Positions 39,344 through 49,645 are shown, numbered from the stretch's first letter. The stretch is DNA of 64,000 nucleotides from an uncultured Lentisphaeria bacterium (GCA_934661755.1 CAKUJM010000007.1:1-64000); one strand, 5' to 3'. Notes: generated by a model not told the origin, from the letters alone. A program made the numbers and translations.

Positions 39344-40570
39344 ATGCATCATTTTATCAACGGCGGAGTCTGCGCCGCGGAGGGCTTTTGCGCCGCCGGA
39401 ATCCATGCCGGGGTCAAGAGCCACAACCTCAACAAGAAGGATGTCGCGCTCATAGTGTCGCAATGTCCGTGTTCATGCGCGGCGGTGTACACCAGGAATG
39501 CAGTCAAGGCGGCACACATCCTGCTGGACATCGAGCATCTCAGGGATGGCCGTGCCCGCGCGGCGGTCGTCAACAGCGGCAATGCCAATGCGTGCGCACC
39601 CAATGGCGAAGCCCATGCCCGGGAGATCTGCGCGGCGGTGGCCGCATCGGTCGGTTGCGCCCCGGAGGAGGTGGTGATTGCCTCCACCGGGGTCATCGGC
39701 CAGGAACTCAATGCCCGGGCCATAATCGACCATATCCCCGCGCTGTACCGCCACTGCACGGCTGACGAAGCCGGATCGGATGGCGCGGCCCAGGCGATCA
39801 TGACCACGGACACCGTGAAGAAGGAGCTGGCGCTGGAGACCGCCATTGGCGGGAAGACGGTGCGTATCGGCGGCATCGCCAAGGGCTCCGGGATGATCCA
39901 TCCCAACATGGGGACCATGCTCTGCTTCCTGACCACCGATTGCGCCATCTCGCCGGAAATGATCCGCGAGGCATTGCACGAGACCGTGGCAGTCAGCTTC
40001 AACCGCATCAGCGTCGATGGCGACACCTCCACCAACGACACCTGCTGTGTCATGGCCAATGGCCTGGCAGGCAATGAGATGATTTCGGAGAAGAATGACG
40101 GCTACCGTGACTTCGTGTCGGCGCTGCAGACGCTGTGCGTCAAGCTGGCCATCGCCATGGCCGCCGATGGTGAAGGCGCCAGGCACCTGATCACCTGCAC
40201 GCTGGAAGGCGCCAGGGATGACGCCGCTGCGGAGGCCATCGCCAAGGCGGTAATCTCCTCGACTTTGACCAAGGCCGCCATCTTCGGCACGGATGCCAAC
40301 TGGGGCCGCGTGCTTTGCGCCATGGGATACTCCGGCATTCCCTTCAACCCCGATGGCGTCGATATCGCCTTCGCAAGCGCCGCCGGCAGAATCGCGGTCT
40401 GCCAGAAAGGCCGCGGGCTGCTTTTTGACGAGGAGCTGGCCAAGAGGATCCTCACCGAACATGACATCGTCATCGACATTGGCATGGGCGAAGGCAGCGG
40501 CAAATGCACCTGCTGGGGCTGCGACATCACCTACGACTACATCAAAATCAACGGGGACTACCGGACATGA
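39344..40570 (+). CDS. argJ: Glutamate N-acetyltransferase / ornithine acetyltransferase
   Basis: A 408-residue ArgJ that recycles the acetyl group from acetylornithine to glutamate. It self-cleaves at the Thr191 in HPNMGTMLCFLTTD. Other signatures: VNSGNANACAPNGE and FNRISVDGDTSTNDT. It allows the cyclic arginine route without a separate argA. The stop overlaps the argB start by 4 bases (ATGA). Confidence 0.96.
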   Translation: MHHFINGGVCAAEGFCAAGIHAGVKSHNLNKKDVALIVSQCPCSCAAVYTRNAVKAAHILLDIEHLRDGRARAAVVNSGNANACAPNGEAHAREICAAVAASVGCAPEEVVIASTGVIGQELNARAIIDHIPALYRHCTADEAGSDGAAQAIMTTDTVKKELALETAIGGKTVRIGGIAKGSGMIHPNMGTMLCFLTTDCAISPEMIREALHETVAVSFNRISVDGDTSTNDTCCVMANGLAGNEMISEKNDGYRDFVSALQTLCVKLAIAMAADGEGARHLITCTLEGARDDAAAEAIAKAVISSTLTKAAIFGTDANWGRVLCAMGYSGIPFNPDGVDIAFASAAGRIAVCQKGRGLLFDEELAKRILTEHDIVIDIGMGEGSGKCTCWGCDITYDYIKINGDYRT

Positions 40571-41436
40571 ACGACAATGATCTGACGCTCTCCAACGCCC
40601 AGCGCGCGGTGGTGCTCACCCAGGCGCTGCCCTATATCCGCAAGTACCGCGGCCAGGTGGTGGTCGTCAAATACGGCGGCAATGCGATGATCAACCCGCA
40701 GCTCAAGCAGCAGGTGATGGAGGACATCGTCCTGCTGTGGCTCATTGGCGTCAAGGTGATTCTCGTGCACGGCGGCGGCCCGGAGATCAGCGAGCTGATG
40801 GACCGTCTCGGGAAAAAGCCGGAATTTATCGACGGGCTGCGGGTGACCGACCGGGAGACCGTGGACATTGTTCAGATGGTGCTGGCGGGGAAGGTGAACA
40901 AGGGGCTGGTGAGCCTGCTGGAGCATCATGGCGGTCATGCCATGGGGATCTGCGGCATGGATGGACGGCTGATTGAGGCGAAGGCCAAAAGTCCGAAACT
41001 GGGCTATGTCGGGACCATCACCAAAATCAATATCCAGCCGGTGCATGACCTGCTCGAAAAGGGATACATCCCGGTGATCTCCACCGTTGGCTGCGACACC
41101 GATGGCAACGCCTACAATATCAATGGCGACACCGCCGCCGCCTGGATCGCCGGCGCCCTCCGTGCCAAACGGCTGATCATGATGACGGACATCGCCGGGA
41201 TCCTGCGCGACGCCCATGATCCCTCGACTCTCATCCCGGAATTGAGCATCGGGGAGGCAAAACGGCTCTTCGAGGAAAGGGTGATCTCCGGCGGAATGAT
41301 CCCCAAGGTAGAGTGTTGCATCAACGCCATCGGGATGGGAGTGCAGAAAACCATCATCATGGACGGCAGGATCCCCCATTCCATCCTGATGGAATTGCTC
41401 ACCGACGAAGGCGCCGGCACCATGATCCGGGAATGA
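40567..41436 (+). CDS. argB: Acetylglutamate kinase
   Basis: A 289-residue amino-acid-kinase-fold enzyme. Visible segments: VVVKYGGNAMINPQLK, the glycine loop ILVHGGGPEISELM, DGLRVTDRETVDIV, and the nucleotide-binding INGDTAAAWIAGALRAKRLIMMTDIAGIL. It phosphorylates N-acetylglutamate and is the usual feedback point for arginine. Translationally coupled to argJ. Confidence 0.96.
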   Translation: MNDNDLTLSNAQRAVVLTQALPYIRKYRGQVVVVKYGGNAMINPQLKQQVMEDIVLLWLIGVKVILVHGGGPEISELMDRLGKKPEFIDGLRVTDRETVDIVQMVLAGKVNKGLVSLLEHHGGHAMGICGMDGRLIEAKAKSPKLGYVGTITKINIQPVHDLLEKGYIPVISTVGCDTDGNAYNINGDTAAAWIAGALRAKRLIMMTDIAGILRDAHDPSTLIPELSIGEAKRLFEERVISGGMIPKVECCINAIGMGVQKTIIMDGRIPHSILMELLTDEGAGTMIRE

Positions 41437-41559
41437 TGCGGCATCCGGCGTGAAGCCATCCCCAACCATCCTCCACCATCCCCACTCCAATCCCCTTCCC
41501 CGCAACGGGGAAAAACTGACGGCGGCATCCCCCCCCCTCAACCCGTTTCACCCCATCCC

Positions 41560-42726
41560 ATGAGCAACTGGACAGACCTAGACCGCGAATTCATCGCCAA
41601 TACCTACTCGCGTTTTCCGGTGGAGATCGTTGCCGGACGCGGCTGCCTGCTCTATGACGCCGGCGGCAAGGAGTACATCGACCTGGGCAGCGGCATTGGC
41701 GTGACGGCGTTTGGCATCGGCGACCCGCAATGGAAGGCGGCGGTGGTCGCGCAGCTTGACGCGATCCAGCACACCTCGAATCTCTATTACACCCACCCCG
41801 ATGCAAGGCTGGCGCAGCTGCTTTGCGGGCGTACCGGGATGCGGAAGGTCTTTTTCAGCAACTCCGGCGCGGAGGCGAACGAGTGCGCGATCAAGGTGGC
41901 GCGCAAATACGCGGCGCAGAAAAAGGGCCCGCAATACTCGACCATCGTCACCCTGGTCAACAGCTTCCATGGCCGTACCCTGACGACGCTTGCCGCGACC
42001 GGCCAGGATCATTTCCACCAGCTCTTTCAACCATTGACGCCGGGGTTTGTCCACGTCCCCGCCAACGACCTGCCGCAGCTGACAGCCGCGGCCCAATCCC
42101 ATCCCACCGCCGCCATCATGCTGGAATGCATCCAGGGCGAAGGCGGGGTCGTGCCGCTGGATCCGGATTTCGTGCGTGGCGTCGCCGACTACGCCGCCGC
42201 GCAGGACCTGCCGCTGATCATCGACGAGGTCCAGACCGGCAATGGCCGCACCGGCAGGCTCTACGCCTATATGAACTACGGGATCGTCCCGGACATTGTC
42301 TCGACTGCCAAGGGACTGGGGGGCGGGCTTCCAATCGGCGCGACCCTGATGGGCGGGAAGACCGCCGGGGTGCTGGGAGCCGGCGACCATGGCTCCACCT
42401 TCGGGGGCAACCCCGTCTGCTGTGCCGGCGCAATCAGCATAATTGAGCGATTGGACGAGGCCTTCCTGTCGTCGGTCTCCGAGAAGGGTGAATACATCCT
42501 CGGGGCATTGCGGAACGCCCCGGGAATCGAGTCGGTCACGGGCATGGGGCTGATGATCGGCGTCAAGACCGCCCGTCCTGCGGGAGAGGTGGTGGCGGAA
42601 TGCATCCGGAAGGGGGTGCTTTGCCTGACCGCCAAGGACAAGGTCCGGCTGCTCCCCGCGCTCAACATCCCGCTGCCGCTGCTGGCAAGGGCCATCGACA
42701 TCCTGAAGGCGGCCGCCGCCGGCTGA
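41560..42726 (+). CDS. argD: Acetylornithine aminotransferase
   Basis: A 388-residue class III PLP aminotransferase. PLP-binding Lys251 lies in VSTAKGLGGGLPIGA; other signatures are FSNSGAEANECAIKVARKY and LIIDEVQTGNGRTG. It converts acetylglutamate semialdehyde to acetylornithine. Last gene of the arg cluster, 123 bp after argB, and convergent with the next gene. Confidence 0.94.
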   Translation: MSNWTDLDREFIANTYSRFPVEIVAGRGCLLYDAGGKEYIDLGSGIGVTAFGIGDPQWKAAVVAQLDAIQHTSNLYYTHPDARLAQLLCGRTGMRKVFFSNSGAEANECAIKVARKYAAQKKGPQYSTIVTLVNSFHGRTLTTLAATGQDHFHQLFQPLTPGFVHVPANDLPQLTAAAQSHPTAAIMLECIQGEGGVVPLDPDFVRGVADYAAAQDLPLIIDEVQTGNGRTGRLYAYMNYGIVPDIVSTAKGLGGGLPIGATLMGGKTAGVLGAGDHGSTFGGNPVCCAGAISIIERLDEAFLSSVSEKGEYILGALRNAPGIESVTGMGLMIGVKTARPAGEVVAECIRKGVLCLTAKDKVRLLPALNIPLPLLARAIDILKAAAAG

Positions 42727-42742
42727 GCTTTTTTTGCGCAGG

Positions 42743-44821
42743 TCACGGCTGGCCAAATGCCAGTTCCACCATGCAATGGCAGGTGAATTGCGGGATCGTG
42801 AACTCGATCCGGCCATTGCGGCAGGAAAACGGCAGCGTCCGGCCCTCCGGGACAATCCTGACACCCGATATTTTCCGGTCCAGCTTCAGGCTGATGCGGA
42901 CCGGACCGGCGGGGTTGAGATCCTCGATCACCTCGATGGCGGCGCGGCCGGAGGTCGTTCCGCCAGCGAGCTCGACCACTCCGCCGCGGAGGATGGTATT
43001 CGCATACAGCACATGGAGGACATACCGCATGTCGCGGGGCTGGCTCATCAGGGTGATCCGCCCCTGGGAGGGCAGATTGGCGGCCTCCACCTGGAGGTCA
43101 TCGCCGATGAAGCTTCGAATCGCCTTCGCCACGTATTCCTTGAGCACCACGGCGCCGTAGGCGCGGTAGATTGAGAACACCGGATGCGCGAAATACAGGA
43201 TGTTCCCGGTCATCACCCCGGCGTCGTATCCCGATGGCTCCGGCCGGGGCGGAGTATGCTGATGACTGCAGAAATGCCGGAAATCGCGGTTGAAATAGGG
43301 ATCGTACACCTGCCCCAATGACACCCCGCCGCGTTTCCGGATGCGCTGCGACGGCAGGTACATGACGAACGGCCAGTCCGGTGCGCTGTCCCGCAAGTCC
43401 GTGGCATCTTCCTGCGAGGTGCCTGACGGATCCTGGGGACGCCGCACCAGGCACTCCGGCGCGAATCGCGGCGACGGCTTCACATAGTCCGGCCGATACG
43501 GCGACACCCCCTCATGGTCGAATGGCATCGGCAGCGCGAATTCATCGCGGGCAGTCTTCATGCCGCTGGTCCCGGACATGATCAGACGCCCACCGTTTGC
43601 AAGGAATTTCTCCAGGCGTTCCGCCAGGGCCGCAGACAGCCGCACCTCATCCGGCAGCAGCAGAATCCGGTATCTGCTCCAGTCCATCACGGTATCGACG
43701 ATGTCGAACGGGATATGCGATTCCAGCAGAATCCGGGACGCGCCGGCATCGCCGGGCATCTCCCGCACCGGCGGGCGTTCCGGCGTAAGGCCGCTCAGGA
43801 TCGCGACAGCCGCGGCCGACTCCACATGGTCGCACCACGGCTCCTTGTCGCGGACCTCGCGATAGGCCTGGCCGATGATGCGGTAGGTGCCTTCATCGAG
43901 CATGCCGCAGGGATGCAGCTGGTCGCCGACGCTGCACTTGGCGCCGTTTGCCAGCATCGCGGCGCATTCATAGCGCAGCGCCTCCGGTGGCTTGTATCCG
44001 CCGAATTCCCCCCAGGTGGTGTGGAATTTTCCGGTCATCCCCAGGAACTCCATGCCGAGGTTGCGCACATACGCCGCCGACATCGGGAAGTGGTCGTACC
44101 CCCAGCCGCCGGTCGGCAGCGACTCCAGCTCAAGATGGGAGAAGTACTTGAGGACCTCCTCGCTGCCGATGGTGACATGGCCGGAGTTGTGGAACAGCGG
44201 CATCTCCGGGGAGACGGACTTCACCGCCTCATAGGTGCGACGGTAGTATTTCATCAGCACCTGGTCGGCAAATTTCCTGCGGTCAGCGGGATTTTGCGGA
44301 TCCAGCCCGCCGTCCAGCATCCCCTTGATGCAATGCTGGCAGCAGCATTCGCCCTGGAATATGATGTCGGTGAAGATGCCGTCAATGTCCGGGAACATCC
44401 CGAGCACCTCCCGGATCTGGTCGCACAGGAAGTCCAGATAAGGCGAATTGAAGCACATCTTGTGGAAATGCGCGCACAGCGGATCGTAAAGCCGCCCCTC
44501 GGGGCTCATCTCGCCCCATTCCGGATGGATCGACGACGCGTAGTCGTTGAGGCCGGCGGAGAGATAGACCGGGGTCTTCACCCCGATCTGATGGCAGGCA
44601 TCAAGCTGGGCGCGGAGCAGATCGAATCCCAGGTGCGGATGGCGCTTTCCGACGGCGGTGTCGTAATAGGCATAGCCATGATGGCAGGTCGCGAACAGGG
44701 TGATCGAGTCGACCGCCGCATCCTGAAGGGTCCTCTGCCATTGCCGCCGGTCGAATTTCTCCCCGACTGCGGGGATCAGCGGCGAAGTGTGGAAATCCAG
44801 ATGTACTTGTCGGAAACGCAT
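42743..44821 (-). CDS. Putative glycoside hydrolase (GHL6 / beta-galactosidase-trimerisation type)
   Basis: A predicted 692-residue cytoplasmic enzyme with no signal peptide. It opens FRQVHLDFHTSPLIPAVGEKFD, then FATCHHGYAYYDTAVGKRHP and PVYLSAGLNDYASSIHPEWGE. This matches the hypothetical glycosyl hydrolase 6 (TIM barrel) family, to which some alpha-L-fucosidase-like enzymes belong. The middle third (RYRILLLPDEVRLSAALAERLEKFLANGGRLIMSG) is a trimerisation-like Rossmann domain. The exact substrate is unknown. On the minus strand a TATATT box ends only 7 bases before ATG 44821, so the mRNA may be leaderless. The open frame upstream (to 44998) is rejected. Confidence 0.7.
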   Translation of the reverse strand: MRFRQVHLDFHTSPLIPAVGEKFDRRQWQRTLQDAAVDSITLFATCHHGYAYYDTAVGKRHPHLGFDLLRAQLDACHQIGVKTPVYLSAGLNDYASSIHPEWGEMSPEGRLYDPLCAHFHKMCFNSPYLDFLCDQIREVLGMFPDIDGIFTDIIFQGECCCQHCIKGMLDGGLDPQNPADRRKFADQVLMKYYRRTYEAVKSVSPEMPLFHNSGHVTIGSEEVLKYFSHLELESLPTGGWGYDHFPMSAAYVRNLGMEFLGMTGKFHTTWGEFGGYKPPEALRYECAAMLANGAKCSVGDQLHPCGMLDEGTYRIIGQAYREVRDKEPWCDHVESAAAVAILSGLTPERPPVREMPGDAGASRILLESHIPFDIVDTVMDWSRYRILLLPDEVRLSAALAERLEKFLANGGRLIMSGTSGMKTARDEFALPMPFDHEGVSPYRPDYVKPSPRFAPECLVRRPQDPSGTSQEDATDLRDSAPDWPFVMYLPSQRIRKRGGVSLGQVYDPYFNRDFRHFCSHQHTPPRPEPSGYDAGVMTGNILYFAHPVFSIYRAYGAVVLKEYVAKAIRSFIGDDLQVEAANLPSQGRITLMSQPRDMRYVLHVLYANTILRGGVVELAGGTTSGRAAIEVIEDLNPAGPVRISLKLDRKISGVRIVPEGRTLPFSCRNGRIEFTIPQFTCHCMVELAFGQP

Positions 44822-45004
44822 ATCGCATAATATAGCGGCGGTGCATGACGCCAGGCGCAGTCCGCACCAATGCACAAAAAGGGCAGTCGGACTGCACGCC
44901 TCCCAGTCGTGGCGCCACCTGGGTGGAATTGATTCGCCGGCACTCCCCCCCCCATCTACGGGAAGACGGGACGGGAGGGGGAAGAGGGGATGCGTCAATG
45001 GCGG

Positions 45005-48000
45005 CTACGGCAGCAGCACCATGTCCATCCACATCCCGGGGCACTTGTCATAGGCAACTCCCGGCGTAAGCTCCAAAGCCCCCGTGCGTTCCTTGCCGTT
45101 GTTGACATTGACGATGCAGCCGATGCGCATCGCCGCATTCCGCACCAGCTTGAACGGGCTTACCGCCCGGCGCGAGAATGCCGCCTCATAGACGACGAGG
45201 CCGGGGAATTTCCGCACCGCGAAGGCCACTTCCTCGCCTTCGGGAAGAACGCCGGTGGTCTTTGACAGGCTGTCGTATTTTGCGGTGCTGCCCCAGCGCC
45301 GGAAAACCACCGGCCTTCCGGATGCCATTCCCATGGAGTACTCGAAGTCGTCGTCATCGATGCCGCTGATATCCGCGGCGCCGTTTCTGAGGGTGTCAAA
45401 GCAGACCTGCAGTCCGTCGTATTCCCAGAGCCGGTCCGCATCGGCCAGATCCGGAAGGGTGAACAGCTCCGGCTTGAAGACCTCGGCCGAGATATACAGG
45501 AAGTCGTCGTCCCAGGCATAGCGCAGATTGGCGGTGATCCGGTCCTCCGCCTCGCTCCAGTTCCGGCCCACTCGCGGATCGCGGTTGCTCTTGTCAAGGC
45601 GTATGACCTCGGTGCCTTCCGGCCAGTCCGAGAGGTCGCCGTCGATGGTGAGCGCACGTGCGGTGCGGTGGGCGATGATTGCCCGCAGATTCCACTCCAT
45701 CTCATGCTTTTCATCACGGCCATCGACCTCGACCAGGACCCGCACCTTCCGGTCGGCCACCGAGATGTTGTCCCTCAGCGTGATTTCCAGGTCCTTCGAA
45801 CCCTCGCCGCCGATTGCATCCAGGCGGTATTCGGCCGGTCCGTCGACTGCGCCCGCAGTCAGGACCTTGATCCGGCAGCCGAGGGAGCGGCCGGTGACAT
45901 TGCGGACGGTTATCTTCACCTTGTTGATGCCGATGACCGCCGGCGTGACCTCGACGCTTTTGCCCGAGACGTCGGTCATTGCGGCATTCTCCAGCACTTC
46001 GGCGAAGCGCTCCGCCGGTAGCTGGCTGTCGAGATACACCGGGAAGATGTCGATGCCGATTTCCCCGGCGTCGATCCGGGAGCCGCAGAAGTCGTATGCG
46101 GCAAGCAGCGAATCCGCGCCCAGGCGCATGACCGACGGCTCGCCGTGCCACTTCCACAGCACTGCGGTGCGCTTGTGGCCGTGGTCGAAAATGTAGCAGC
46201 GGTAATTGAGGCCGAGCCGGGCACGCCCCGCATACGGTGCCTTCTCCAGGCGGTCAATCAGGTTCCGCATCGCGAAGAACGCCAGGTTGGGGATCGGAAA
46301 GCGGTCGTTTGACGGATCGGTCATGAGCATCATGTTCCAGGCATTGCTGACGGTCGAGGACTCGTAGGCGAAGTGGTAATAGCGCCGGGCGCCGCCGGCG
46401 ATGCCCTGGATGATGTTCCGCATGTCGCCCGCCGCCGCTTCGCGCATGTATTCGGTGATGGTGTTGTCGGTCAGACCGGAGGACTGGACACGGCCGGCCT
46501 CGGTGGCAATCTGCGGAATCGGCTTGTAGCAGTCGATGAGTTCCTGGAGCTTGGCGGCATTGGCGGCATAATCCGGCAGCTCCGGCAGCGGCTGATATGG
46601 ATGATATGACACATAGTCCAGGATGTCCTTGCCGCCCTTCTTGAGGATGTTCTCGATCCAGGTGTAGTCAATTGTCAGGGTGCATGGCCCCGCCAGCTTC
46701 GCCTGCGGGTCGCTCCGCTTCAGGATTTCCGAGACCTCGCGGAGCTGCTTCATGTCCAGATCGACATTCCAGCCGGAAACGACATTGACCTCGTTCTCGC
46801 TCTCGTAGATCTCGACGCTGCCCGCCACTTTGCGGACCTGTTCTTCAAATTCCTTCATCCATTCGGCCCATTTTTCGGGGTTGTCGCGGACCTCCTTCTC
46901 CATCGACAGGCAAAGCAGCGGCTTGATCCCGGTGCCGTCAAAGAACGGCGCCGCGTCAAATGCATCCCCGATGCGGCCGGATGCGGTGCCGATGCGCACG
47001 CCGCCAACCCGCAGATCCCTCAAATACGGGAGGTTCAGCTTCACGTTGTTGCCGCCTACCGGGAACTCGATGCCGAAGCGGTCGACGGGCGCCTGGCCCC
47101 TGTCGATCACGCCGAGATGAAGCGTGGCCTCCTTGTCGCGGCCACCCGCCTTGCAGGAGAAGGTCAGGTTCATCGCCCCGCGAATCCGGGACGGCGGGAC
47201 CAGCCTGAAATCCAGGCTCCTGCGTTCGCCGGGAGCCAGCTCAATGGCCATGGGGCCGGAGGATGCGACCTCCTTCCCCCGCCAGTCCTTGAGGGACCAG
47301 GACACTTCGCAGGGCATCGCCTGCTCCGCATAGCTTTCCACCTCAAGCGACGGACGGATTTCCTCCCCTGCATAGCAATAGCCGCGGCGGATCCCCAGCG
47401 ATGGACGCATGTGCACCTGGTCGTCATCCGTGAAATCCGCATGTCCGCCGGTGACGCAGGCGGCGGAGTCCACCCAGAAGGTGCCGCGGTTCTTGTCGCA
47501 GGCGCGCACATATGGATAGGCCACGCCGGTCACGCAGCCATACGCACCCACCAGCCCGTTCTGGAAGGCCAGGTCCGCCTTTTCGCCCCAGGCCGGCATG
47601 TACAGCTCATACTTCCTCCACTCGGTGTCGATCCGAAAATACTTGAAGGCCGCCAGCGCATTCGCGATGAAGAAGCCGATTTCCACATCCATCGGCTTTT
47701 CCGCCTTCATCCACACGGTGTACGAGATTGGCTTTCCAATCGCGTACGCGACGGGGTTGAAATGGAAGCGCGAATAGACGTCGTCGTGCCTTGCAGTCAG
47801 GCGGAACGAGTACCTGCCGGAATGCACCACCTTGTCATCCAGTTCGGCGACCAGCTCGCTTTTGATCTCGAGGCCGCGCCAGTCGAAATACTTCTGCACC
47901 GCGTCACGCTGTGCAAATGCCAGCGACGGCATGAAGATATTGTAGAAGCCGTCTTCCGCGCCGCCGTTGCGGATGAGGTTCGCGGAGACGCCCTCTTCCT

Positions 48001-48604
48001 TTTCCTGCTCGGGTTCATAGGCGAAGAACCTGACATCCCTGAAGCGGTAGACGCCCGGCGACTTCAGATCGGCGCGCAGCCACAGCCCCTCCACGCCCTC
48101 CGGGATCGACGGCTCGAAGACCAGCTTGCCGCCCGACCCCGTTCCGGAGATCAGAAAGTCCTTGCCGTCATAGAAGGCGGTGCCCTTGTTGCTCAGGACC
48201 AGAAGCCCCAGCGACAGGCCGTCGTCCCCGCCTGCCGTGACCTCCATGCGGTTGATTTTCCCGGAGACGGCCCGGCCCTCGGGCGTGCAATGCCACTGGC
48301 CGACGGGAATGCCAAACCAGCCGATCATGATGGCCGGCCCGGTCTTGTGCCTCCCAAAATACTCCCGCGTATCGACGACCAGATCGCCGCCCTCCTGGCT
48401 GACCTTCACCAGGCCGGCCGGGCCATCCGGCAGCCTCATCGAGGCAAACGCGCCGCCTTCCTGCGCCCTCAACAAGATTTCGCGGCCATTGATGCTCAAG
48501 GCGGCCTTGCCGGGCTGCATCTCATAGCCATGCGCCCCGGCGGCGGCCAGCATCACGGCCACTGCCCATTGCGCGATTGCATTCGCCAGACTGCGTCCAG
48601 TCAT
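45005..48604 (-). CDS. Large secreted glycoside hydrolase, GH39-like (clan GH-A), with C-terminal CBM9-like domain
   Basis: A 1,199-residue protein with a signal peptide (about 1-26, ending AHG). It has N-terminal beta-sandwich domains, including a carbohydrate-binding-like region (NLIRNGGAEDGF...HSGRYSFRLTA, about 215-290). A TIM-barrel region follows at about 520-850 with candidate acid/base Glu605 in YESENEVN and nucleophile Glu (near 702) in QIATEAGRVQ. A C-terminal CBM9/DOMON-like domain (ALTIDGDLSDWPEG onward, about the last 200 residues) completes it. This is a polysaccharide-degrading enzyme of unknown specificity. AGAAGGA precedes ATG 48604; an upstream frame extension runs into the palindromic repeat. 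Confidence 0.75.
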   Translation of the reverse strand: MTGRSLANAIAQWAVAVMLAAAGAHGYEMQPGKAALSINGREILLRAQEGGAFASMRLPDGPAGLVKVSQEGGDLVVDTREYFGRHKTGPAIMIGWFGIPVGQWHCTPEGRAVSGKINRMEVTAGGDDGLSLGLLVLSNKGTAFYDGKDFLISGTGSGGKLVFEPSIPEGVEGLWLRADLKSPGVYRFRDVRFFAYEPEQEKEEGVSANLIRNGGAEDGFYNIFMPSLAFAQRDAVQKYFDWRGLEIKSELVAELDDKVVHSGRYSFRLTARHDDVYSRFHFNPVAYAIGKPISYTVWMKAEKPMDVEIGFFIANALAAFKYFRIDTEWRKYELYMPAWGEKADLAFQNGLVGAYGCVTGVAYPYVRACDKNRGTFWVDSAACVTGGHADFTDDDQVHMRPSLGIRRGYCYAGEEIRPSLEVESYAEQAMPCEVSWSLKDWRGKEVASSGPMAIELAPGERRSLDFRLVPPSRIRGAMNLTFSCKAGGRDKEATLHLGVIDRGQAPVDRFGIEFPVGGNNVKLNLPYLRDLRVGGVRIGTASGRIGDAFDAAPFFDGTGIKPLLCLSMEKEVRDNPEKWAEWMKEFEEQVRKVAGSVEIYESENEVNVVSGWNVDLDMKQLREVSEILKRSDPQAKLAGPCTLTIDYTWIENILKKGGKDILDYVSYHPYQPLPELPDYAANAAKLQELIDCYKPIPQIATEAGRVQSSGLTDNTITEYMREAAAGDMRNIIQGIAGGARRYYHFAYESSTVSNAWNMMLMTDPSNDRFPIPNLAFFAMRNLIDRLEKAPYAGRARLGLNYRCYIFDHGHKRTAVLWKWHGEPSVMRLGADSLLAAYDFCGSRIDAGEIGIDIFPVYLDSQLPAERFAEVLENAAMTDVSGKSVEVTPAVIGINKVKITVRNVTGRSLGCRIKVLTAGAVDGPAEYRLDAIGGEGSKDLEITLRDNISVADRKVRVLVEVDGRDEKHEMEWNLRAIIAHRTARALTIDGDLSDWPEGTEVIRLDKSNRDPRVGRNWSEAEDRITANLRYAWDDDFLYISAEVFKPELFTLPDLADADRLWEYDGLQVCFDTLRNGAADISGIDDDDFEYSMGMASGRPVVFRRWGSTAKYDSLSKTTGVLPEGEEVAFAVRKFPGLVVYEAAFSRRAVSPFKLVRNAAMRIGCIVNVNNGKERTGALELTPGVAYDKCPGMWMDMVLLP

Positions 48605-48630
48605 TGTGTCCTTCTCTCCTTTTTCTGAGT

Positions 48631-48753
48631 CCTGAATCCGCGAGGATGGGCTCTTTTGCGGCATGGCTTCGCCGTTTTTCAGTCACGCACTCCCGGTGCG
48701 CACCCTCAAAATGCCCCATTCTGACGCAAAATCACCTGCTTCGCGGATTCAGG
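48631..48753. repeat. 123-bp long palindromic intergenic repeat, copy B
   Basis: Outer arms CCTGAATCCGCGA (48631) and TCGCGGATTCAGG (ending 48753) are perfectly complementary. The inner hairpin is GCAC-TCCCGG-TGCGC-like (about 48685-48702). The central text GTCACGCACTCCCGGTGCGC matches copy A's GTCACGTACTCCCGGTACGC with compensating changes that keep the stem. It lies between the pseudopilin and the glycoside hydrolase. Confidence 0.8.
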
Positions 48754-48836
48754 CGATTTTCTCTCCGCAAGGCCGTTGCCGGTTTTCCGCCAAGGCACAC
48801 GCAAGCCGCCGTCCGGCGGTCTTCGTGCGCGACGCG

Positions 48837-49586
48837 CTACCGGTCCATGTTGAGGAGGACCCGCGCCTGCCAGTAGTCTTCCAGCACCGCCGACAACCGC
48901 CCCTCGACATGCCCGTCGCACATCACGAAATTGTTGATGGCGCCTTTCTGCGGCAGGGCATTGCTATCGTCGGCCCAAGTCCCCGGGGTGAAGGGCGGGC
49001 ACGGATTGGCGCCACCCCCGTGGGGGACGAACTTGAAGGAGCCACTGCCGTTGAAGCTGTGGGTCATGTTGTTGTAGAAGTCGCCCGCCATGGCACGCAC
49101 GGAATGGGAATTCAGCTTGTCCAGCCGCCCCGGATATTTGTAGCCATTGGAGAGCACGCCCGGCCATTCCAGGCCAAACAGCCCGATGCAGTAGGGAAGG
49201 AACGCCGACATGCCGTAGGTGGGCCCCCAGGCCGTCGCCCCCGCACGCGACGACGGACAGCGCAGCAGCTTGCAATTCCGGCTGTCCACTATGTTCCCGC
49301 CGATGTCCGAGAAGATGGTCAGCAACCGCTCGTCCCTCAGCCGCTGCTTCCAGTTCACGCCATCGTCGGCCGCCGGCGCCGGCAGATAGCTGTCATTGCC
49401 GTCGGCGTACATGATGAGGCACAGGCCGATCTGCTTCAGGTTGCTCTTGCAGGAGACATCGCGGGCCTTGTCCCGGGCCTTGCCCAACGCCGGCAGCAGC
49501 ATGCTGGCCAGAATGGCGATGATGGCGATCACCACCAGCAGCTCAATCAACGTAAAGGCGCAATTCCTTCTGACTGGAAAAGACAT
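48837..49586 (-). CDS. Type II secretion-like pseudopilin (prepilin N-terminal, H-X9-DG C-terminal motif)
   Basis: A 249-residue protein with the prepilin N-terminal signature: short basic leader, then FTLIELLVVIAIIAILASMLLPAL (about 11-34), which forms the processed hydrophobic helix. The C-terminal segment NNFVMCDGHVEGRL carries the processing-associated DGH motif. Such proteins exist in many copies in Lentisphaerae and Planctomycetes and may form surface or secretion pseudopili. AAAGGAGGAAG precedes ATG 49586. Next to a secreted hydrolase and a regulator, it may help display or secrete the enzyme (inference). Confidence 0.9.
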   Translation of the reverse strand: MSFPVRRNCAFTLIELLVVIAIIAILASMLLPALGKARDKARDVSCKSNLKQIGLCLIMYADGNDSYLPAPAADDGVNWKQRLRDERLLTIFSDIGGNIVDSRNCKLLRCPSSRAGATAWGPTYGMSAFLPYCIGLFGLEWPGVLSNGYKYPGRLDKLNSHSVRAMAGDFYNNMTHSFNGSGSFKFVPHGGGANPCPPFTPGTWADDSNALPQKGAINNFVMCDGHVEGRLSAVLEDYWQARVLLNMDR

Positions 49587-49645
49587 GGTTCTTCCTCCTT
49601 TTTTTTTGCAATATGCGAAAACAACGTGAATTTCCAAAATGACCG

